Source: Ziziphus jujuba (lineage: Eukaryota; Streptophyta; Magnoliopsida; Rosales; Rhamnaceae). From it: a DNA stretch of 64,000 bases. A program made the translations under genes and the position numbers. Under the pieces are notes generated by a model, which worked only from the letters and a program-made list of their open reading frames with translations, was not told where the DNA came from and searched no databases. Location of the stretch: positions 15,113,501 through 15,177,500 of the forward strand of contig NC_083379.1 of NCBI RefSeq assembly GCF_031755915.1. Direction: 5' to 3'. Shown here one piece after another: positions 24,207 to 37,748 of the stretch (its first letter is position 1; each line of letters begins with the position of its first letter).

Positions 24207-27200
24207 TCAGCATCCACTACCAGTTGTTACATATTGATTGAGAGCAGAGAACCATGATCTTCTGCCCTCGCTATGTGACGCTGACTGTCTAAAGCCTGCT
24301 CTTGAACACCTAGCCAAGTGTCTCTGCAAGTTTCTATCCACGGTGCATGGGATTAACGAGGGACTAATTTCCGGAGCTCTCATGCAAAGACTAGAATTGA
24401 TTCTCACTGATGGGAATCGTTGGCAGCTCAGGGACCGGAAAGAAGATCCGAGAGGGGAAATTCTGGAGCAACGTAACTCAGGCTTGCAAAATGGAGTTAG
24501 TGGTGTGGGCTCTGGTCCCTCACCGGAACATGAACAAAATGACAGGGACAAACTTGTTCTTGCAATCTCCTTGATTGCTGGTTTTGTTCCTGGAAGCATT
24601 GCAAATGAAACTATGCCATTCCGACAAAGAGGACATGCAATTGAACCTGGGGGACCATGAGCCACGGTGGAAGTGCAGTTTGTAGAACAAAGGTACAAGG
24701 CACAGCGTGTGCAGAACTCATGGTCACAACCTGCAGCATCAGACATCACATTCATGCATCCAATAATTACGTAGCGAAGCATGCATAATCCTAGCGGTTT
24801 GTATGAGTACAGCACCACAACTTCAAAGTTTATTGTCATTGCTTGTTTATGGCATCAAATAATGCAGTTTTGAAAGTGTTCAATAATACCATGATAATGT
24901 GCAAAAGCATTTGAAAAGAAGAAACATGTTAGAGGAATTTTTCACAAGACATACAAATTCTAAGGACGGCCACATCATTGTGGAGTAACTGAGAATACTT
25001 TGCTGATGTTTACAATTAGCTTAAGATTATCATTTTTTAAACAATTTGTGACAATAAACATGTTATATGAAATGGCCAAAAAAGAGACATGGCTCATTAA
25101 AACATTCATATAATAAACATGTTATATGAAACGGCACAAAAAGAGACATGGTTCATTAAAACATTCACATACGTTTTTAACAATTAGGATTTAGAGATTA
25201 TTCTCAGTATATATAATAACAGCGCATTTGACACACATAAACAAATTCCCTTTGTCTAGAGCTGTATTTTAATTCCAACTCATCTATCCTGTCTCGTAGG
25301 CCCAACCCAAGAACTGTAGCATCCAAAAGATGCACATGCTCCTCTGACTCCAAAAGCACATACCAAAGTCTTCTATACATAATTTTCTGTCAAGTGTCAG
25401 TTCCCAAATTCACTTGTGTAAGTTATGACAAGGGGACTGACTGACTTATGCATACATTGAACTTATAGCTTGATATTGGACCATTGGGTCATGAAAGTTA
25501 ATCTCCAATTGCATTGTTAACTTCCATGATCCAAACATTAATAAAATAAAACTTATTTCCTACTAGCTTACAAATCTAAATCAATTGGATCCGTCATGTA
25601 TAACTGAGACATAAATTAACCATTGTGTACATGATAGCGTGGAAAATATTTTACCTTCTGCAGCAACCGTGCACTGTCTTTCCAAACAAACAACACAAGG
25701 ATCTTGGCTTGAGGATAAAGAATCATTTCGCCATCCACATTCTCTGCAAATTACATGCAAAGAGAAAGAACAAAGTTCAACTCATTTGAAACGTACGCAA
25801 TCCTCTTCACATTAAAACCAACTTGGAGCCAGAAGTATTTGCCATGAGATTGAAATACGATATAAATATTAGTTAATGTCATTGATGCAACAAATAACTA
25901 CAGGAAATTGCAAAAGTCCTTATGTCAAATATACCATTCTGTCATGGTAAACGAATAGTGGAAAAATGAAAGATCTTGAAAGAATGTAAATAAGCCTCCA
26001 TTAAGAAACTCCATGAATAAAAGAAATGTGAACCATTTTGTTCAGAATCATTTGACCAAATAGAAATATTATTCACATATTGTACAAAAAGTTGTTTTAA
26101 AATGAATGTTCACAATCCACACGAAATAACTTAAATTTAAGAGCTTTATTTTGGGAGACAGAAATTGTTTACTCTTCCAGTGTTCAGAGAAAAGTTATGT
26201 TCGTTTATTGTTGTGACTGCTACATTTTACTAGCATGATTCAATAATTCTAAGTTGGACTTTCTATAAGATATTATCAATGCCATATGTATATGCTATAT
26301 TTTATACGATTTTATCCCCCTTCTCATATTGCTTGATGAGCTCTTATATGTCATCTTGATAGAGCCAAAACCTTATTACAATACTGATATCAGTAATACC
26401 TATCCAATATAATACTCACCTAGCAATTTTGATAATGCTCATAAGGGGAAGAGAAAGGTAGGGTGAAGGAAGACTTTGAGACTGGCCTTCTGCCTGCGTG
26501 GTCAGAATTTCCTCAAGCCAAGTTCTATGCCATGAACGAGCAACCATCAAGGCATTCCATCTTTGTAAACATAAGAGAAAAACAAGGGTAAGCCAGAAAG
26601 TGAAAGCTCAGGTTACTCAAATAGAGCTAACAATAAGCATGTATGGATTATAGATCTAACTACTTCTAGAATGGATTAATTGCAGATTTCAAATAAAATA
26701 AACAAATAATAGAACACACTAGAGCAAAAGGCTCATGTATTCTTAAAGTTAGAGGAAAATCAGGGAACTAGATCACACTTTATCAAATCTTCCATCATAT
26801 CATTGGGCCATATCAGAACCAGAAACAATCTAGACTCACCACATTTCAAGTTCCATTATACTTTTACAATAAAATCTGCTTAACTGTTTGATTTTAGCCT
26901 TCTGATTCATTTTTATCTATCATTACAAAAGTGCTCATAACCACCAAAAGAGTTGAGCTGCAATTAAGTAACCTGAAATGTTTTGGAAGCATTTTATGAG
27001 GCAAACCATCAGAAATCAAGGATGCTAAATATTCATCCACAGCTGCATTAAACCAGGGCCATGCACTCATTCAATAAGAGATATCAAAATTTTAAAGAAA
27101 GAGAAAGACAGTCTAATTTCATATGATGATGTTTTAAATACTAAATTCCAACAGCTGTCCAAACACATGAAGTGCCTATATATTCTTAACACTTCTAAAA

Positions 27201-30200
27201 CCAATTATCAGTGATTATCCATATGATCTTGTGTTTGAATCATAAGATTGATCCTTCAGATTGATGGCATAGGTTTTTGTTACAGAAAGGGAAGTGGGAA
27301 AGAGGAGAGATTCCTTTTAGATACTCCCCTTCACTGAATAACAAGAAGGATAACTTCTATAGTTCATTTCAAGAGGACCACAGTTTTCTGCAGTTGCAAA
27401 GTTTCAAACTGTTAAGAGGAGGTTTAATTCTTACGAGAAGCCATCTCATGTCCCCTCCTAAGAAAGTGCTTTAGTGGGATCGACAATGAGCCATGGCTGT
27501 AAAAGCAACCTTCTAAGCTGCTTACAATTTATACCATGATTATTGCAATGTACATACAAATAAATCACACGCTAATTAATTAGCCAGTTGGAAAACCAGT
27601 CGTTATGTCCCATTGTAGTAATGCTATGATTATAATATAATGAGAGAGTGAGAGCTACAAAAACGCAATTTCAATATAGCGTCTACAGCTATATTGTTCT
27701 ATATCTCTATCACATATTATTCTTGTTCCATTATAGAAATATGTCAATATTTTACAAACAAAATGTCTTCAGGATTTCATTAATAATAAAATATACTACA
27801 AATCTGGGCTGCCAATAAGGTTTTCAAGGTCAAACATTCTTTTGGATGCTACTTATCACCCTCATGTTTAAGAATGTAAAGCTACCAACAACAGGAAACA
27901 GAACCAGTAGAAGAATGTAAAGCTACCAACAACAGGAAACAGAACCAGTAGGCCATGCATATGCATAATGAATTACCACATATGAGGACCAAGTAGCTTT
28001 AATAGCACAAGATCATGTGACAACCAAAACATATCATACTAGCTTATTTCCTCAAAGCTTGAAACCACTGGAAACAGAGCTAAAAGTGAATATTGAGCTT
28101 TTACACTACCAACGGCCTTAAAAATATAAATACAAAACAGTCCTTCTATGACCTTGACATTGATAGAAAGCATGCAATTGATTATTTTCAACCAAAGGCC
28201 TTTTCATAATTATCAGTTAGGTAACCAAACACGGTTCTCACTCCCTTTAAAGTCAAAGCAACTTTTGATTTTTATATTAGCCAAAAAGTTCGAGTAATTA
28301 CTGTAATTGAAGTAAGCATCCTCCACATAATGTTCATCAGCTAATTAGCAAGTGATTTGGCTCCTCCAAAGGAGTTTACCTAAATTTATGAATGCTTAAG
28401 CTATCTTTAACAACCGCACATATTTCTAGATAACTAAAATGACCCAAAGTGTAATAAAAAACAATTATTTAAAGTATTCTTAAATCATTTGGTCTTCATA
28501 GAGCTACTGAAAATGACAAATAAAACTAACAGCCAGAAGCTGTAAAACAGTGATCTCTCACATCACTTGGAAGACTTTATGTCAATAACACATGAAATGG
28601 TCAACGGTTTGGCTATTGAACATTTCAAAAATGTCAGAAATATTAGGTTACATATTAATCCAACACTTGGCACATATGACAACCAAGAAAGATACCTAAT
28701 TTCATCAGACAAGCCAGGGCCCAGAGGATATTGCAAAAGAAGTGCACATGCCAAAAGTGACAAAACATGGGACACAAGAAAGACATACCCATTTGCATTT
28801 TCAGCAGTTAGACTGGTACCCTTGGCAATCAATATCTGTACAATGATATATTCCAAAGAATAGTAAAAATACAGCATTAATGCCAGTAACAAATAAAAAG
28901 CAGAGTTCTTCTTAGAGTTAAAAACATACTTGACAACATTGTGCATTGCCACCACAAGCAGCATAATGGAGGGCCGTGCTTCCAGCACCTGCAGAATGCA
29001 ATGCATATTGAACATTAAGTAGGTAGGAGTATGCTAGAGATGGAACTGTGAATGGAAGATATGAAACATCACATAGTATGTTATTTAAATAATAAAAGGA
29101 AAGAAAAAAGGAAAAAAGATTAAATATTGAATTTGGCCCATCAGATTTACAAATTACACAGCAGTAAGTTGTTCTTTACAGACTTTGAACAAAACAAAGA
29201 TTTAGAATTAAATTTAACAAACGAAAAGGACGGGTAAGGAAAAAGAATATCATAACATTCATCTAAGGACTTCAAGTCAACCTTGAACGTCCAACAAATT
29301 CTAAAGATCAACCAGCCTTAAGAAAGTTCAACACCAATAATGAAATAAAATTCTAACGAAGAAGCACCTTAAATCTTACTCTATTAGAATCTAATTCCAA
29401 TTCAAATGCATCAAAACAAAACCAAGAACTACTGAAACTTTTTGTGCCACTTTATAGAGGAGAGCAAGTCTTTCAAAGCAAAAGTGTAAACAAAATGAAT
29501 GTGTAAGCCGAAAATGGTTGAGGCTGAAACCTCTGGAGTATAAATATTTTATGTACGAGTATAGTGTGAACTGAACTTCATCATGGGTTGAAATCATAAA
29601 AGGCCATGCATTTTTAGATAAAATGGTGTCATGTATTGGCCCTTTTATAAGGGCTAAACGAGTTACTTTTGATCTAAGAAATAGAAAAAACTTTAGAAAT
29701 TATAGACTTCTAGAATCAGAGAGACAGGATAAGAAGAAAAATACTGTGCAAGAAAGGATAAGAGTAGAAGGTCTAAATACACATCATGTGGGAATCACAT
29801 ATTAGTAGCACTAAAAGATAACTCTTAAGCACCTAGAGACTAGAAGAAAGGTCTTCGAAGATAGGATCCTAATTGAACGCCATAAATACAAGTTCAAGGG
29901 AGTAAAACAGCAAGTAGGGTTGCGAAGAAGGTAAAAAAGAAAGAAAATGATTATTATGGGGCTAGGAAGGCGGTGTAAGTGGGCAGGAAGTACCCTAAAA
30001 ACTAGAAATCCTAATATAACCATTCGCATATGAGAAATCGTAACACAAGTAATCCTGCAGTTCAATTTCTACACAGTTAAGGAATTAAAAAAAAGGAAAA
30101 AAAAACGATAAAGAAGGTAAGCAAAAGTACCTATTAGGTCAATTGTAGTTCCATCTTCCACAGTTACCTCAGTAACAGAAGCCCCTAAATCCAAAAGTAG

Positions 30201-31278
30201 TTGTACACTTTCAACATGGCCGTTCAGTGCTGCCATATGCAGAGCAGTAATTCCTCCATCAGCTGGCTTATTAATCACCTGACGCAAAGCACTAACTCAG
30301 ACGAAGAAGAACAATAAAGTAAATCAGTACATCATATTCAAAAAGATCAAGAAAAGGAAAACAAAAAGAAAGAATAGCAGAGTTCAAGCTGAAGCTACCT
30401 ATGATCAAACTCGGAACTTGACACATCATTATCTGATGTATTCAAAATTTGCCAAAAATCAGGCAAGCTGGGAATGTAATCAGCAAGGAGGAGCCGAATA
30501 CATCGGGAATGACCATTCAAAGCAGCCAAGTGGAGTGCAGTTCCCCCATTCAAATAATCAGCTCTGTGAATCTAAACCTCATCCCCCATGAATTCATCAT
30601 AATTATTTTTCTAGACATATTTTTAGTGATATATATATATATATATATATACATATATACAGAGAAGAAAATTGCTACTTAGCAAGAGTCTTACATTGGC
30701 TCCGAAAAGAACAAGATTCTGAACAACCTCCCAGTGACCATGTTGACAAGCTTGCATCAAAGCGGTCTATTCACCAAAAATTCAGAACACATTTCCAAAT
30801 TCTTACAAATATTCCCCAAAAAAAAAAAAAAAAAATACATAAAAAGTAAAGCTTTTAGATAAGCCAAAAATCAATCATATGAATGACTGGAAAAAATTGA
30901 ATTTTGATAAAATATTATTACCTGTCCACGATAATTCCTCAGATTAATATCAACACCAGACTCAAGCAAGAGGGAGACTATCTAAAAAAAAATTGAAAAG
31001 AATACAATCACCACCATTAACAAATTCATCAAATGTGCAAAAGAAATAGGCTTTTTTTTTTTTTTTTTTTTTCCCAGAAATACCTCATGGTGGCCCTGAG
31101 CTGCGGAGTAATGGAGAGGAGAATTACGAACACCAAAAGTTGAATACCTGACCAACCGAGGATTATACTCCAACAAGGCCTTGGCTTCTTGAAGGTCTCC
31201 ATCTCTTGCAGCAGAAACCAAACGCTCCCCAGATGCCGAACAACCAAAAGAATTCCCAACAATGCTTAGAAATTTCAT
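24207..31278 (-). CDS. XBAT32: XBAT32-type ankyrin-repeat RING E3 ubiquitin ligase (10 exons, 506 aa)
   Basis: Exons in transcript order: 31278-31084, 30981-30922, 30766-30695, 30571-30399, 30291-30131, 28988-28930, 28835-28789, 26560-26420, 25743-25655 and 24730-24207. All introns are GT-AG, phases are exact, and the product is 506 residues against about 508 for Arabidopsis XBAT32. The N-terminus begins [20 protein letters not shown]. Ankyrin repeats follow across roughly residues 50-260 ([61 protein letters not shown]). A C3HC4 RING lies at about 318-375 ([23 protein letters not shown], cut here for length at CDHEF, then CPLC). The Ser-rich tail ends [13 protein letters not shown]. In Arabidopsis this E3 ubiquitinates ACC synthases, restrains ethylene production and supports lateral root formation. 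Assignment to the XB3 family is firm; orthology to XBAT32 rather than a sister rests on the N-terminus and length. Confidence 0.93.
25053..25168. repeat. 59-bp tandem duplication in the last XBAT32-like intron
   Basis: AATAAACATGTTATATGAAA starts at 25053 and again at 25112, followed in both by a word like AGAGACATGGYTCATTAAAA. A few substitutions separate the copies. Confidence 0.85.
26973..27065 (-). other. Possible 93-nt cassette exon of the XBAT32-like gene
   Basis: Lies in the 2.2-kb intron between exons 28835-28789 and 26560-26420. On the minus strand it is preceded by AG and followed by GT. It is a multiple of three, joins in phase with both neighbours and has no stop. It would insert 31 residues including [17 protein letters not shown] between the last ankyrin repeat and the segment [12 protein letters not shown]. 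It is not part of the canonical family protein, so it could be an alternative exon or chance. Confidence 0.3.
27870..27951. repeat. Perfect 41-bp tandem duplication in an XBAT32-like intron
   Basis: Two identical copies (27870-27910 and 27911-27951) beginning AAGAATGTAAAGCTACCAAC. Complete identity indicates a very recent event. Confidence 0.95.
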
Positions 31279-32340
31279 GACTCTCCAAGATTTTCAAACC
31301 CCAATTAAGATAAAATGAATAAAAAAGATAAAAAAAGGAAAAAAGAAAAGAAAAGAAAAGAAAATTGGGAGAGATTATTATCGCTGGTTTGCTAAAAAAA
31401 GCCCCTTTTCTCTCATATGAAAAAAAACAAAAAAACAAAGAACCCCAAATCCTTAATCCACCCGAAAATTTAGTGGAGAAAAAAAAGATATAGAAAAAGT
31501 TATCCTTTTGTCTACATGCACGAAATTCTTGGTTCGTACCAAACAACCAACAACCTTCCCACCATAACAAAGTTTTCCTCGAAGATATTCAAGAGCGATT
31601 GGTTGTAACGGTCAGAAATCTCACTAACCGCAACCAAAGATTTTGTTCCTCCGAGCAAAACATGAAGAAGAAGAAGAAAGAAGCAGCATGAGCCACCATA
31701 AACAGACAAGGTCCTAGGTACGATGTCGTTGTCCGAGGATTATGTAGTTAAAGTTCTCGTGAACTTCGAGAAAATCCCAACAAACAACTAGGAACTCTGA
31801 GTTCTTAATCCCAACAAAATTCCAATATCTTCATCTCCTTAAATTCTCTCAGTCGCTCACTTCAAAATTATACCCCTCAATAGAGTTCACAAAAACTCAC
31901 TACAAGATATTCATGGAATCGAATCAGCTCCAAAAACTCACCTTTAGTATTTCCAAACATCCCAAAAATCTTCAAGACCCACGTGAAATTTTCTCCTCAA
32001 AAGCGAGAATCTGAAATAGCCATTAGCAGATAAGCATTGAAGAATCAAAATCTACAAAATTTTTGAAGCGGGGATTTCCTGGATAATAAAAGACTGTGAA
32101 AATGAGGAGTTAAAGAAAAAGAAAGAGAAAACCAAGAGTTTAAAATGGGTTTTTGATGGCCAAAAATAAGAAGGAAGAAGAAGAAGGATAGATCATGGAA
32201 AAGAGAAGAGAAATGGGAGTTTAATTCAGAAAACGACCTTTTTACAGCAACAACATCAACCAACAACAACACAGTGCAAGAAAAGCGTGTCTTCACGATT
32301 GGATATCATTAAACAGTCAACTGGGCAGTTGGTTTGTTCT

Positions 32341-32376
<36 letters not shown>

Positions 32377-32400
32377 ATTCCTTCCTATGCTCAGAAAAAA
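31279..32400 (-). promoter_or_regulatory. Probable 5' untranslated region and core promoter of the XBAT32-like gene
   Basis: Sequence upstream of the start codon on the minus strand. It contains no convincing ORF. A CT-rich microsatellite at 32340-32376 (GA-rich on the transcribed strand) is typical of plant leaders and promoters. The transcription start is not determined. Confidence 0.4.
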
Positions 32401-35400
32401 AGGCTCAGCTGACTTGGCCTACTCTTCAAGGTCAATTCCATTGTCAGCTATTTTTTTATTATTTTTAATTTTTTTTCAAATATTAAACATTATTTATAAT
32501 ATTAGTATTGTTAATGAACTGGGAAATTAACATTTCTGTGGGGATTAACTAGGTATCAAAAGGGTTCCAACCTTCAAACACTTTCTTAGTTGCTGGTACA
32601 AACCGTGGAAGACAAAAGATCAACTTGTAGACCTTTTAAGGGATTAATATTACTCATGGTTGACATAAAACTAAAGCAAGACCAAATATTGCAAAGAAAA
32701 AAAATAAATTCACTTTCTTAATATTTCAAACTAACTAAAGAAAATGAAAAATAAAAATATCAACTAATTGCATCAGTTGTAGACGAAAATTTTCATTTTT
32801 CTTATTATATTAAACAATTTGTGGTCAATTTGAAATTTTTTTGGGTGAATTTAGTTAATTAATTTTCAAATTATATATGTATAGTTAAATCTAAAAAAGT
32901 AAAAATTAAAAATATATAGAGCATACAGCCATTCGTCAATGAGTAATCATAAATTCATATAATACATTCATATATTTCGTCTTAATATTTAGAAAGTTTA
33001 TTGAAAGAATTTATTTTGAGAAACAAAATAAATAAATAAATATGTTAGGTAAAAAGTTTGTGCCAGTGAAGAAAAAGACGAAATGACCAATAACCCCTTG
33101 GAGCTCTACCTGGTACTGTGAACTGCCCTAAATTTACTCTTACATATTTATCATTAATTTTGGAACAGAAAAAATAAAAACTTCTTTCAATATTGTGAGG
33201 GAGGATGAAGTTGGAAATTGATTTTCTTAGTTGTATTTTTTTTATGTGCCTAATGAAGAATGGTTATTTTAGCCAAAAAAAAAGAAAAAAAAAAAAAAAA
33301 AGTCAAAACATCTCCTTTTCACCATGAGAATTTATGACATGTATATGAAGGAACAAGAATTTATAATCCATTGGTTCGTGAAAAAATCTATCTAAAAATA
33401 AAAAGTTGATAAAAATATACATATAAAAGAGAGTAAGAAAATGGGCGGAGATGGCCAGAAAAGGGACAAAACATTCTCCTTAATGATTTATTGACTTTTT
33501 TGTTTTTCATTTTATTTCAACCCCCTTTTCAGTACTTGAGCACAGAATTTTTCTTTTTTCTGTTTTTTTTTTCCCAAGATTTGATCAGAGACAGCGTGGA
33601 TTGCAAAACTGTGTGTTTCTTATGAAAAAGAATATACCAAAAATAAAATAAAATAAAATAAACCATGATTCTTTATCAGCCAAGATTAATTGTTTCTGTT
33701 TTCTGTCAGGCATATATGGGACATACACCATGTGTTAAGGAAAACAAATTGTGAGGATTTTCTTTCTTCATTTAGTTTGTGGTTTTCAGAGAAAAAGAAA
33801 ATAAAAATTATTACAGGATGGAATTTGCTTCATTATTTGCAATAAGCTGTATGTTCTTCTACTTCTCCATAATAACAATTGGGGTAGAGTTATTTATGAA
33901 TTATAATTGGTGTTTTTTTTAATGGATGCCAATTAAGATATCTAATTAAATCCCTTTTAACACTTGATCATCATGTCTCCAATAATCCTGTCACTGCAAT
34001 TAATATAAGAAATAAACTAATCTAATGATTAAAATGGCCGTCCCACCATTAAAAAAAATGTGGCTCATTACATGTAGGTTCACATGTTAAAGTATGATGA
34101 TGGGATTAAATATGCATTCCTTTGGTTTTATTGTGGGGTACGTGGAATCTTATTAACCATTAATTCTATGTTGAATTGTTTTTTTAAATTTTTAATTTTT
34201 GGGTTTGTTTATGTCGTTTTTGGTAACTGGGGCTAAGCATTAAGGATTCCAAAGGCTAATTTTAACAACCATTAATGTTTATTTTTGTTTCTTAATTGAA
34301 GTCATTATTGAACACATTCAGGAAACCAGAAAGAAAATATTATTTTGGTAAGGAAAAAAGAGAAAGCAAGAAATCCAACTCACACATGAGAAAAGATGTC
34401 CTAATTAAAGAGTTAAATTTTGGTATGTCTTTTAATTCTCTTTTTTTATGACGATAAGAAAATATTAGTTATAAAAGTGTTTGAATCAGTTAGAATAAGA
34501 GATAGGTGGGGGGGAATTATAATGGAGATTCGGGCGTTAGCAAAACCAAAAAAACACTAGCACAGCAGATGTGTACACCATTTCTCTGATGGAATTCACA
34601 TATCCATGTAATAGAAAAAGTGTACATTGTATGTGTTGGAGTTTCTCTCAAGCAAGATTTATAATTCCTCTATATTTTACTTTCTAGTTCAAAATTGATA
34701 ACTATTTTGTCCCTATTATTATTTTTTATTTATTTTTATTTTGTTGATGTCGACCCTTTTAACCTCCTTTGTAAAAAGGAAATATGGTTTCTTTGTTTGT
34801 GTCTTCTATTGTTTAAAAACAAAAGTAAAAACAAAATCAAATAAAACCGTATGCAGTATGCCAACCCTTTCTTCTTCTTCTTCTTCTTTATTTTAATATT
34901 AGAAGTAGGGGGATTTGAACTCTTAGCTTTTTCATCCATTAGAATCCAACAATTCCGAAGAACCCAAAAAATAAAAAATAAAAAAAAAGACCCAACTCTT
35001 TATTACTAACTTTCCAAAGAAAATTACCTTGAGCACACGGTCAGCATGACAGTGATTGATACTATAAAATATATAGGCACAATTTCCCAGCTTGCCTAGA
35101 TACATCATCAAGACGGTGATTGATGATCTTATAGTATGTATTTTAAGTTTCTTTTAATTTTTGTTTTTCAACACAAACAAACAGAATATATTAGGAAAAA
35201 GCAATCCTCCAGACTTTTAGCATGCGTAAAAATAAATCACATTTTGTTTTTGTTCATATGCATGCTTACATATATATTCCCTTTCGATAAGGCGATGCTG
35301 GACACCTTGAACTTAGTCACATATAATTTACAAAAATATTTTATATAAATGACCGAACCTAGCCCTTTTATAAAAGATGCGGGAAAAGTTATAAATTTCA

Positions 35401-35639
35401 TAATAACTAATCTCTTTTTTTTCCCAAAAAAAAAATTATATACATATATATACATATGTTCATGAATCACATGGATATGCATATTGTGATTGAAATGTTT
35501 CAACTAATATGTAGGATGTGCTAAGAAAATAAAAAAATATACATTGAATATAGTGTAAAGGTTACTTAAAAGTAATTTCCATGATAAATAAAATGTGGCC
35601 AATTTATATATATGAGGAGTTTCTTAATCGAATTACATT
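32401..35639. other. AT-rich intergenic region
   Basis: No gene recognised. It has poly(A) runs at about 33276-33301 and a TTC repeat near 34871-34888. At 34904-34930 the minus strand reads GAGTTCAAATCCCCCTACTT, like the promoter B box of tRNA-derived SINEs, but no full SINE could be delimited. Confidence 0.5.
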
Positions 35640-36173
35640 AACCCAAAAGAATCTTTATCACAAAGTTATTACCCCATCTTGGACTTCCCCAAGAAGGAGG
35701 ATTACAAGCTAACATTCTTGCCCAGATGATCAAGAGTACACAAATTTAAAATATCATTGGCAAGATATCTCCATTATAACTCAAATAAAAAACAGAGGAA
35801 CTACATAAAGCTTTCTTTTTGCTAGTAAGTCGGCTAAGCCATTGGCAAATCTAGCACTCCACTTTAAAGGCCAAATGAATTTTTGGAACCTCGCTCGCAC
35901 CTTTATCATCTCAAAATAGGTGAACCAGCTAAGAGGAGGGGTTGATTGGTCGACAATTTTTTTAACCACCAATGCAGCATCTAAGGACCATTCAATGAGA
36001 TTCCATCCTTTGTCTTGTGCATAAGCTAAAGCCCAATGGATAGCTTGGAGTTCTGCTTCTCTCCATTGTAGATTGAAAGCAAAAGTAAGCAATTTCATTT
36101 CACCACCATATTCTTCAACTTCACTCTTTAATATTGTTATCATAATATCAAAGGGTATCATAGATATGCCAGG
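35640..36173 (-). mobile_element. LINE 3' fragment (RNase H-like domain) abutting the Gypsy LTR
   Basis: The minus-strand open frame ending at 35781 contains EAELQAIHWALAYAQDKGWN, IEWSLDAALVVKKI and NGLADLLAKRKLY, the C-terminal half of a LINE RNase H-like domain. It is clearly homologous to the nested LINE at 9967-10446, and homology continues into the 3' flank. The frame runs to the edge of the Gypsy LTR at 36174, so the retrotransposon may have inserted into or beside this copy. No target duplication was seen. Confidence 0.75.
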
Positions 36174-36690
36174 TGTCACGGTCCCACTCTTTCGAGGGTA
36201 CAACGTGGGTCGTGTGGTGCTTACTAGCCCTTTATGGGTAGTAAGCCAACCGTTAGTGTTCGTCGCAAGTAAATAATCCATCCGATATTAGTATTATATA
36301 AGCACAAAGCAAGTAATAAAACATTTAACAACAACTGTTAGAAAAAAGGACAAGCAAATAAGACAACAACACAATTGAAGGAAATGTGTTCGTTTTATTT
36401 GAACTCGATGGAGAGAACAACAGAGAAGTTTACAAGCACGCTATTAAAAATTCTCACCTATGCTAGTGGTCTAGTTCAATAACTCACCGACTAGTCACCT
36501 CCTTCTAAAGAGTTTATTTAGTCATTTTCATTATGACAGGAATATACATCAAAATATGCAAAGAATCATAATGGCACTATTTCTTACAATAGATATTAGA
36601 AATCCAAGCAAGTGACCATGGGTTTGACTAATGACTCGAACTTGGCTTGGTAATTACAGTCAAAATGCAGAGGTGTGTATGACTTTTACA
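36174..36690 (-). repeat. 3' LTR of the Gypsy element
   Basis: 517 bp, bounded by TGT and ACA on the plus strand (TGTCACGGTCCC ... GACTTTTACA). It matches the LTR at 41289-41809 along its length with many transition-type differences. A polypurine tract (minus strand GTGGGGGAGGA) lies immediately outside it at 36691-36701, as expected for a minus-strand element. Confidence 0.88.
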
Positions 36691-36752
36691 TCCTCCCCCA
36701 CTCATTCTGTCAATGTCCTCGACGACTCAATTGCTTTGAACTCCTCGATCTT

Positions 36753-37094
36753 CTAATTGTAAGGTGCCAAGTTGACTTCTTTCTCCCAGTTGGTTTCCTC
36801 TTCTTCTAACCCTTTCCACTTGATGAGGTACTCTCGTACTAGCTGTTGGTGCACATGTCTGATTCTTTCTGCTAGGATCTCCTCCACTTCCTTCATCGTC
36901 TTTGGCAACTTGATGTTGACTTTCGCTTTTGCTGGATTGTTTCTCTCTGGATCCTCCTTGTCTAGGTAGTACGACTTGAGGTTGTTGACGTGGAATACCG
37001 GGTGCACTCTTATCCATTCTGAGGTTTCAACCTTATATGAGGCTCTTCCGACTTTGGCGATGATCAGTTTTGGTCCCTCATACTTTTTTATCAA
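36753..37094 (-). pseudogene. Gypsy integrase C-terminus with chromodomain (broken)
   Basis: The frame contains GPKLIIAKVGRASYKVE, VHPVFHVNNLK and then EEILAERI ... REYLIKWKGLEEEETNWE. The last part is the chromodomain with its aromatic and KWKG core. Such domains direct integration to particular chromatin. Upstream integrase core sequence (about 37700-37100) carries several in-frame stops. Confidence 0.85.
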
Positions 37095-37748
37095 TCTGGG
37101 ATTCTTATCTCGTACCCAGCGAAATTACTCTTGGGTTAGCTTGACCATTACCATATCCTCCACGTTGAACTCCAAGGGTCTTCGTTCTTTGTCTGCCCAT
37201 TTATTCATTCGAGTAGCTACCTTCTCCAAGTAAGCCTTGACTATCTCCATGTTGTTCTTCCACTCTTTACTGAAGTTAAAGGCCCTTGGGTTCTTGACTT
37301 GATACTCGCTGACTGTATGTGGAAGTAAGAGCTTCTAGCTATTAACTATTTCGAATGGACACTTACTCGTGGGGGATCCCTTTCGTGCATTGAAGCATAA
37401 TTGGGCCACATCAAGGAGTTGTGCCCAATTCTTCTGGTTGGCACTAACAAAGTGTCGTAGATACTCCTCTAACATGCTGTTGAATCTTTTCGTCTATCCA
37501 TCTGTTTATGGGTGATAGCTGGAGGAGATGTTGAGTTGGGACCCGAGAAGTTTGAATAGTTATGTCTAGAAAGACCTTGTGAACTTCGTATCTCTATCAC
37601 TAAAAGTTACATATTTTGAGAATCTATCCACAACTACCAAAATACTTTAGAGATCCCCGATCTTTATAAGGTTGGTGATGAAATTAATCAACACGCTCTC
37701 CCATGAGCGGGCCAAAATGAATAGTGGTTCCAATAACCCCGATAGTTT

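Noticed and set aside
24238..24660. 140-codon frame opposite the last XBAT32-like exon
   Set aside because: Antisense shadow; the minus strand encodes the RING and conserved tail.
31050..31082. Poly(T) insert next to exon 1 of the XBAT32-like gene, flanked by AGAAATA
   Set aside because: The repeat is only 7 bp and the insert has GGC and CCC at opposite ends of the T run, unlike the other micro-retroposons.
34904..34930. SINE-like B box on the minus strand
   Set aside because: Only the B-box-like word is present; no A box, tail or target duplication could be defined.
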